From Candidatus Aenigmatarchaeota archaeon (GTDB lineage: Archaea; Aenigmatarchaeota; Aenigmatarchaeia; CG10238-14), in the NCBI GenBank assembly GCA_017610225.1, contig JAFCCM010000077.1, positions 1 through 7,910 of the forward strand: a stretch of DNA of 7,910 nt, written 5' to 3'. Below are positions 6,004 to 7,910 of the stretch, piece after piece; the first letter of the stretch is position 1; every line of letters begins with the position of its first letter. The translations under genes were made by a program, and so were the position numbers. The notes below the pieces were generated by a model, which was not told where the DNA came from, made no database searches, and saw only the letters and a list, made by a program, of their open reading frames with translations.

Positions 6004-6527
6004 TTCAAAAATTCCTCAATTAAAAAAGGAGGACCAGTATGTATATCATAAACGTCTGCTATTTTTAAAGCAGTCATTATTCGCTTTCTAGAATCTTTCT
6101 TTTTTCTTGTTGTATATAAAGACCCTAGTGCAAATGTAGATCCTGAACCGATAGCTGTAAAATCTCTAACTTCGTTTATTTGAAAATCTACTAGAATCTC
6201 AAATAATTTACCATTTGGAGTAGCTATTAAAAAGTTTGACGCATTTACAGCAGTTTGGTCGTCTGAGTCTGTACCCAAACACCCTTTCTTTTTAAAATGT
6301 TTAATTAGGATATCAGGAAAATCAAAAATATTTTCAGGGGGGGTGAAATATTCTGGTCTAATTGTTTGACCAACTCTAGCACTACCAACATAACCAATTA
6401 GATATGGAGGATTTACAAACATTTTTTCACATATTATACGCCTTCTTTGTCCACTCTCCATAGTAGCATAACTATCAGCTCCCATCCAAACTTTTCCTTT
6501 ATTAACAATAGCAACAACAGTTGACAT
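6000..6527 (-). CDS. Proteasome-beta / HslV-like Ntn hydrolase
   Basis: The 175-residue protein matches HslV in length and layout. After the start Met it reads STVVAIVNKGKVWMGADS, which aligns without gaps to HslV TTIVSVRRNGHVVIAGDG. The conserved Asp17 is kept, a Lys at the Lys33 position is kept (EKMF), and there is a Gly-rich LIGYVGSAR segment, FLIATPNGKLFEI, and AIGSGSTFALGSL matching HslV AIGSGG. The C-terminal ALKIADVYDIHTGPPFLIEE resembles the HslV end. The nucleophile position would be Ser after Met removal, with Thr next, whereas HslV uses Thr. Family members form multimeric peptidase chambers driven by an AAA+ unfoldase, but no HslU-like gene is in the window. It might process virion proteins or act with host HslU or ClpX-type partners. 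ATG with AAGGAG seven bases upstream. The fold call is strong; activity is uncertain. Confidence 0.88.
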   Translation of the reverse strand: MSTVVAIVNKGKVWMGADSYATMESGQRRRIICEKMFVNPPYLIGYVGSARVGQTIRPEYFTPPENIFDFPDILIKHFKKKGCLGTDSDDQTAVNASNFLIATPNGKLFEILVDFQINEVRDFTAIGSGSTFALGSLYTTRKKKDSRKRIMTALKIADVYDIHTGPPFLIEEFLK

Positions 6528-6572
6528 ATTTATTCTCCTTTCAAAATATTTTTATATAAATCACACCCATAA

Positions 6573-7409
6573 TCACATATTTCCATTTTTTAACACCATG
6601 TCTTCTTTCATCCTTAAACATTTAGCAAGGTCAAATACATAATCATAAACGTGTAAACCTTTAGAATTAGCAATTATCTTGCCATCACCCACTCCAATTT
6701 CAGCAGCAACATATTCTTTCAACATTTGTATAGCTGCAAGATTTGCTGGCAAGCCATTCCAACAATCCCAAGATCTAAAATGTGGGAAAAAATGTAATTT
6801 TCCTTCTTGGATCCGAGTATCTATAGAACGTAAACATGGTGGGTCTTGAAGTAACATATCATTTGGTTGTGCCACCTGTAAAACCATTTGATTGTTTCTG
6901 TGCCCTTTATTTTTATATGTCCAGATTAGTAATTCAATCTGATTTAAAAAATCATCACTACGTCGAATTCCATGGGATGAAGAACTTTTTGTATCAATAA
7001 CATTTTTATTTTCCCACGCTTCTTTATCTTGAATTAAAATATCTTTAAATCTTTCTTTATTATATTCATCAACCCAAATAGGATCAAGTCTTTCTTTTGT
7101 TAATCTTTGTCCATAGGTATATGACTCACCTTCTTTTAATTCTCCAGTCATTAAATATGGGAGGTAACTATTAAGATAATCACTATCCACAGGATTAGGA
7201 ATACCATACTGTTCAGGTATCTGTGGTAGAAGAAGTTGAGCCCCCGGATATTTTATATCAATCACAACATTAAAAAATTCGAGCCTTTTCTGCCCTGCAT
7301 ATGAACCTCTATCAATTTTAAATACTCTACCCTCTTCAAGCATTCTAAAAAGGGTTTGAAACCATGCATCTCCTAAATTTGTTGCTTCAATGAATTGTGT
7401 ATTTAACAT
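6573..7409 (-). CDS. thyA: Thymidylate synthase, archaeal-type branch of the ThyA family
   Basis: The 278-residue enzyme would methylate dUMP to dTMP with a methylene-folate-type cofactor. The catalytic cysteine is C192 in DPPCLRSIDTRI; the phosphate-binding FRSWD (211-215) corresponds to the QRSxD motif. GLPANLA keeps the Asn (N223) that selects uracil; dCMP hydroxymethylases have Asp there. GLHVYDY supplies H253 and Y255, and SYTYGQRL matches the YGxQWR segment. Having Leu rather than His after the catalytic Cys, together with EIGVGDGKIIANSKGLHVY, resembles archaeal thymidylate synthases rather than E. coli ThyA (comparison from memory). A dUMP hydroxymethylase of the hypermodification kind cannot be excluded by motif alone. 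The ATG lies two bases after the GroES stop, with AGGTG seven bases upstream inside the GroES gene. It likely supplies dTTP for replication, or a modified base precursor. Confidence 0.9.
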   Translation of the reverse strand: MLNTQFIEATNLGDAWFQTLFRMLEEGRVFKIDRGSYAGQKRLEFFNVVIDIKYPGAQLLLPQIPEQYGIPNPVDSDYLNSYLPYLMTGELKEGESYTYGQRLTKERLDPIWVDEYNKERFKDILIQDKEAWENKNVIDTKSSSSHGIRRSDDFLNQIELLIWTYKNKGHRNNQMVLQVAQPNDMLLQDPPCLRSIDTRIQEGKLHFFPHFRSWDCWNGLPANLAAIQMLKEYVAAEIGVGDGKIIANSKGLHVYDYVFDLAKCLRMKEDMVLKNGNM

Positions 7410-7411
7410 TT

Positions 7412-7702
7412 TTATTCACCTGCCTTTTTCAGAATTCCATACACTTCATCATATTTTAAAACTTTACATAGATTACGATCAAGCATTATAGCCATACCAC
7501 CATGTTTATTAAACATAATTATATCACCTACTTCAATCTCTTTTACTAATTCACCAACAGATATTACTTCTCCTAATTCTTGTGGTTTCAAGTTACCTTG
7601 CGCTATTTCGGGTACAATAATTCCACCTTCTGTTTTATTATCCTCTTCTAATATCTTTACTATTATTTTGTCATTTACCGCTTTGGCGTTTAATTCGTTC
7701 AT
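7412..7702 (-). CDS. groES: GroES-like co-chaperonin
   Basis: The 96-residue length equals that of cellular GroES. The first strand AVNDKIIVKILEE matches the LHDRVIVK start of GroES. The mobile loop (about 21-37) includes GGIIVPE, where IIV corresponds to the IVL tripeptide that docks on GroEL. GEVISVG (44-50) and VEVGD-like EVGDIIMFNKHGG (57-69) follow the family pattern, and the final strand DEVYGILKK matches the GroES C-terminus. It would cap host GroEL so that phage proteins fold, as T4 gp31 does with the major capsid protein. AGGAG lies 11 bases upstream of the ATG. Its start overlaps the end of the S21 gene by 32 bases, and its stop is two bases before the thymidylate synthase ATG. No groEL is in the window. 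Confidence 0.95.
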   Translation of the reverse strand: MNELNAKAVNDKIIVKILEEDNKTEGGIIVPEIAQGNLKPQELGEVISVGELVKEIEVGDIIMFNKHGGMAIMLDRNLCKVLKYDEVYGILKKAGE

Positions 7703-7910
7703 TTTTTTCTTTTCTCCTTTTCTTTACTATCATTTTTTTATATTGATCTTCCCTTTCTAGAGCTTTTTGTTCTTCCTTTTTTATATTACGAATACATTGT
7801 GCTTTTTTTCTACGTTTTTTATCACCAGGTTTTTCAAAAAACATTCGTTGATGAATCTCTCTAGATAATCCACTTTTGATATATTTTTTCCTAAACCTTT
7901 TAATTATAGA
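7671..7910 (-). CDS. rpsU: Ribosomal protein bS21 homologue, 5' end outside window
   Basis: The 79 visible residues begin SIIKRFRKKYIKSGLSREI and continue with FFEKPGDKKRRKK, which match the bS21 pattern (ALRRFKR..EKAG...E.R.R..YEKP..KR.RKK). About 14 N-terminal residues and the start codon are beyond position 7910. After the conserved part the protein continues with a Lys/Arg/Glu-rich tail (about 35 residues, including EEQKALEREDQYKKM), longer than in E. coli S21 (71 residues). bS21 sits on the 30S platform near the anti-Shine-Dalgarno sequence and helps initiation; phage copies are known in huge phages and some marine phages. It ends with TGA at 7673-7671, within the GroES gene in another frame. 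It implies a bacterial host and phage control of translation. Confidence 0.88.
   Translation of the reverse strand, partial: SIIKRFRKKYIKSGLSREIHQRMFFEKPGDKKRRKKAQCIRNIKKEEQKALEREDQYKKMIVKKRRKEKNERIKRQSGK

Noticed and set aside
5801..6091. Plus-strand 96-codon frame
   Set aside because: It is a shadow opposite the 133-residue zinc-knuckle gene and the end of the hydrolase, both of which have clear motifs.
6545..6557. TATATAAAAATATT upstream of the hydrolase as a late promoter
   Set aside because: It resembles a TATA-like late box only loosely, and such strings are expected by chance in DNA this AT-rich.

Overview
This 7.9 kb window looks like part of a tailed bacteriophage genome, probably a large one. 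The DNA is very AT-rich. Every supported gene lies on the minus strand, so transcription runs from position 7910 towards 1. Genes abut or overlap by 4 to 32 bases, most have AAGGAG-type ribosome binding sites, and three use GTG or TTG starts. A phage is indicated by a T4-gp41/DnaB-type replicative helicase, a free-standing HNH homing endonuclease with NUMOD3 repeats, and a set of single 'borrowed' cellular genes (S21, GroES, thymidylate synthase, proteasome-like hydrolase) lying side by side. Ribosomal protein S21 and GroES are bacterial proteins, so the host is a bacterium. The species cannot be named from the sequence.

Layout in transcription order. (1) 7910-6000, host-takeover and metabolic genes: the end of a bS21 gene (its 5' end lies outside the window), a GroES co-chaperonin, a thymidylate synthase closest to the archaeal-type branch, and an HslV/proteasome-beta-like Ntn hydrolase with Ser rather than Thr at the expected nucleophile position. 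(2) 6003-3598, a compact cluster around a tRNA-guanine-transglycosylase-fold protein resembling the DNA-modifying DpdA enzymes. It is flanked by three small proteins that share a DnaJ-like CxxCxGxG zinc knuckle and the motif GK(I/L)DW(I/V)(T/S)N. A 57-residue gene then leads into the helicase. (3) 3608-1189, the helicase followed directly by the HNH endonuclease. (4) 1092-58, a very acidic, repetitive and probably largely disordered protein, followed by a perfect 14-bp hairpin.

How the genes may work together is inference. The helicase acts in replication and thymidylate synthase supplies dTMP. The DpdA-like protein may put 7-deazaguanine bases into phage DNA as protection from host nucleases. 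GroES would adapt host GroEL to phage proteins, and S21 would alter initiation on host ribosomes. The three zinc-knuckle proteins are the least explained part of the window. Their repetition around the transglycosylase is the best candidate for something undescribed. No tRNA, CRISPR array, attachment site or origin was seen, and no gene-free stretch longer than about 100 bases exists.
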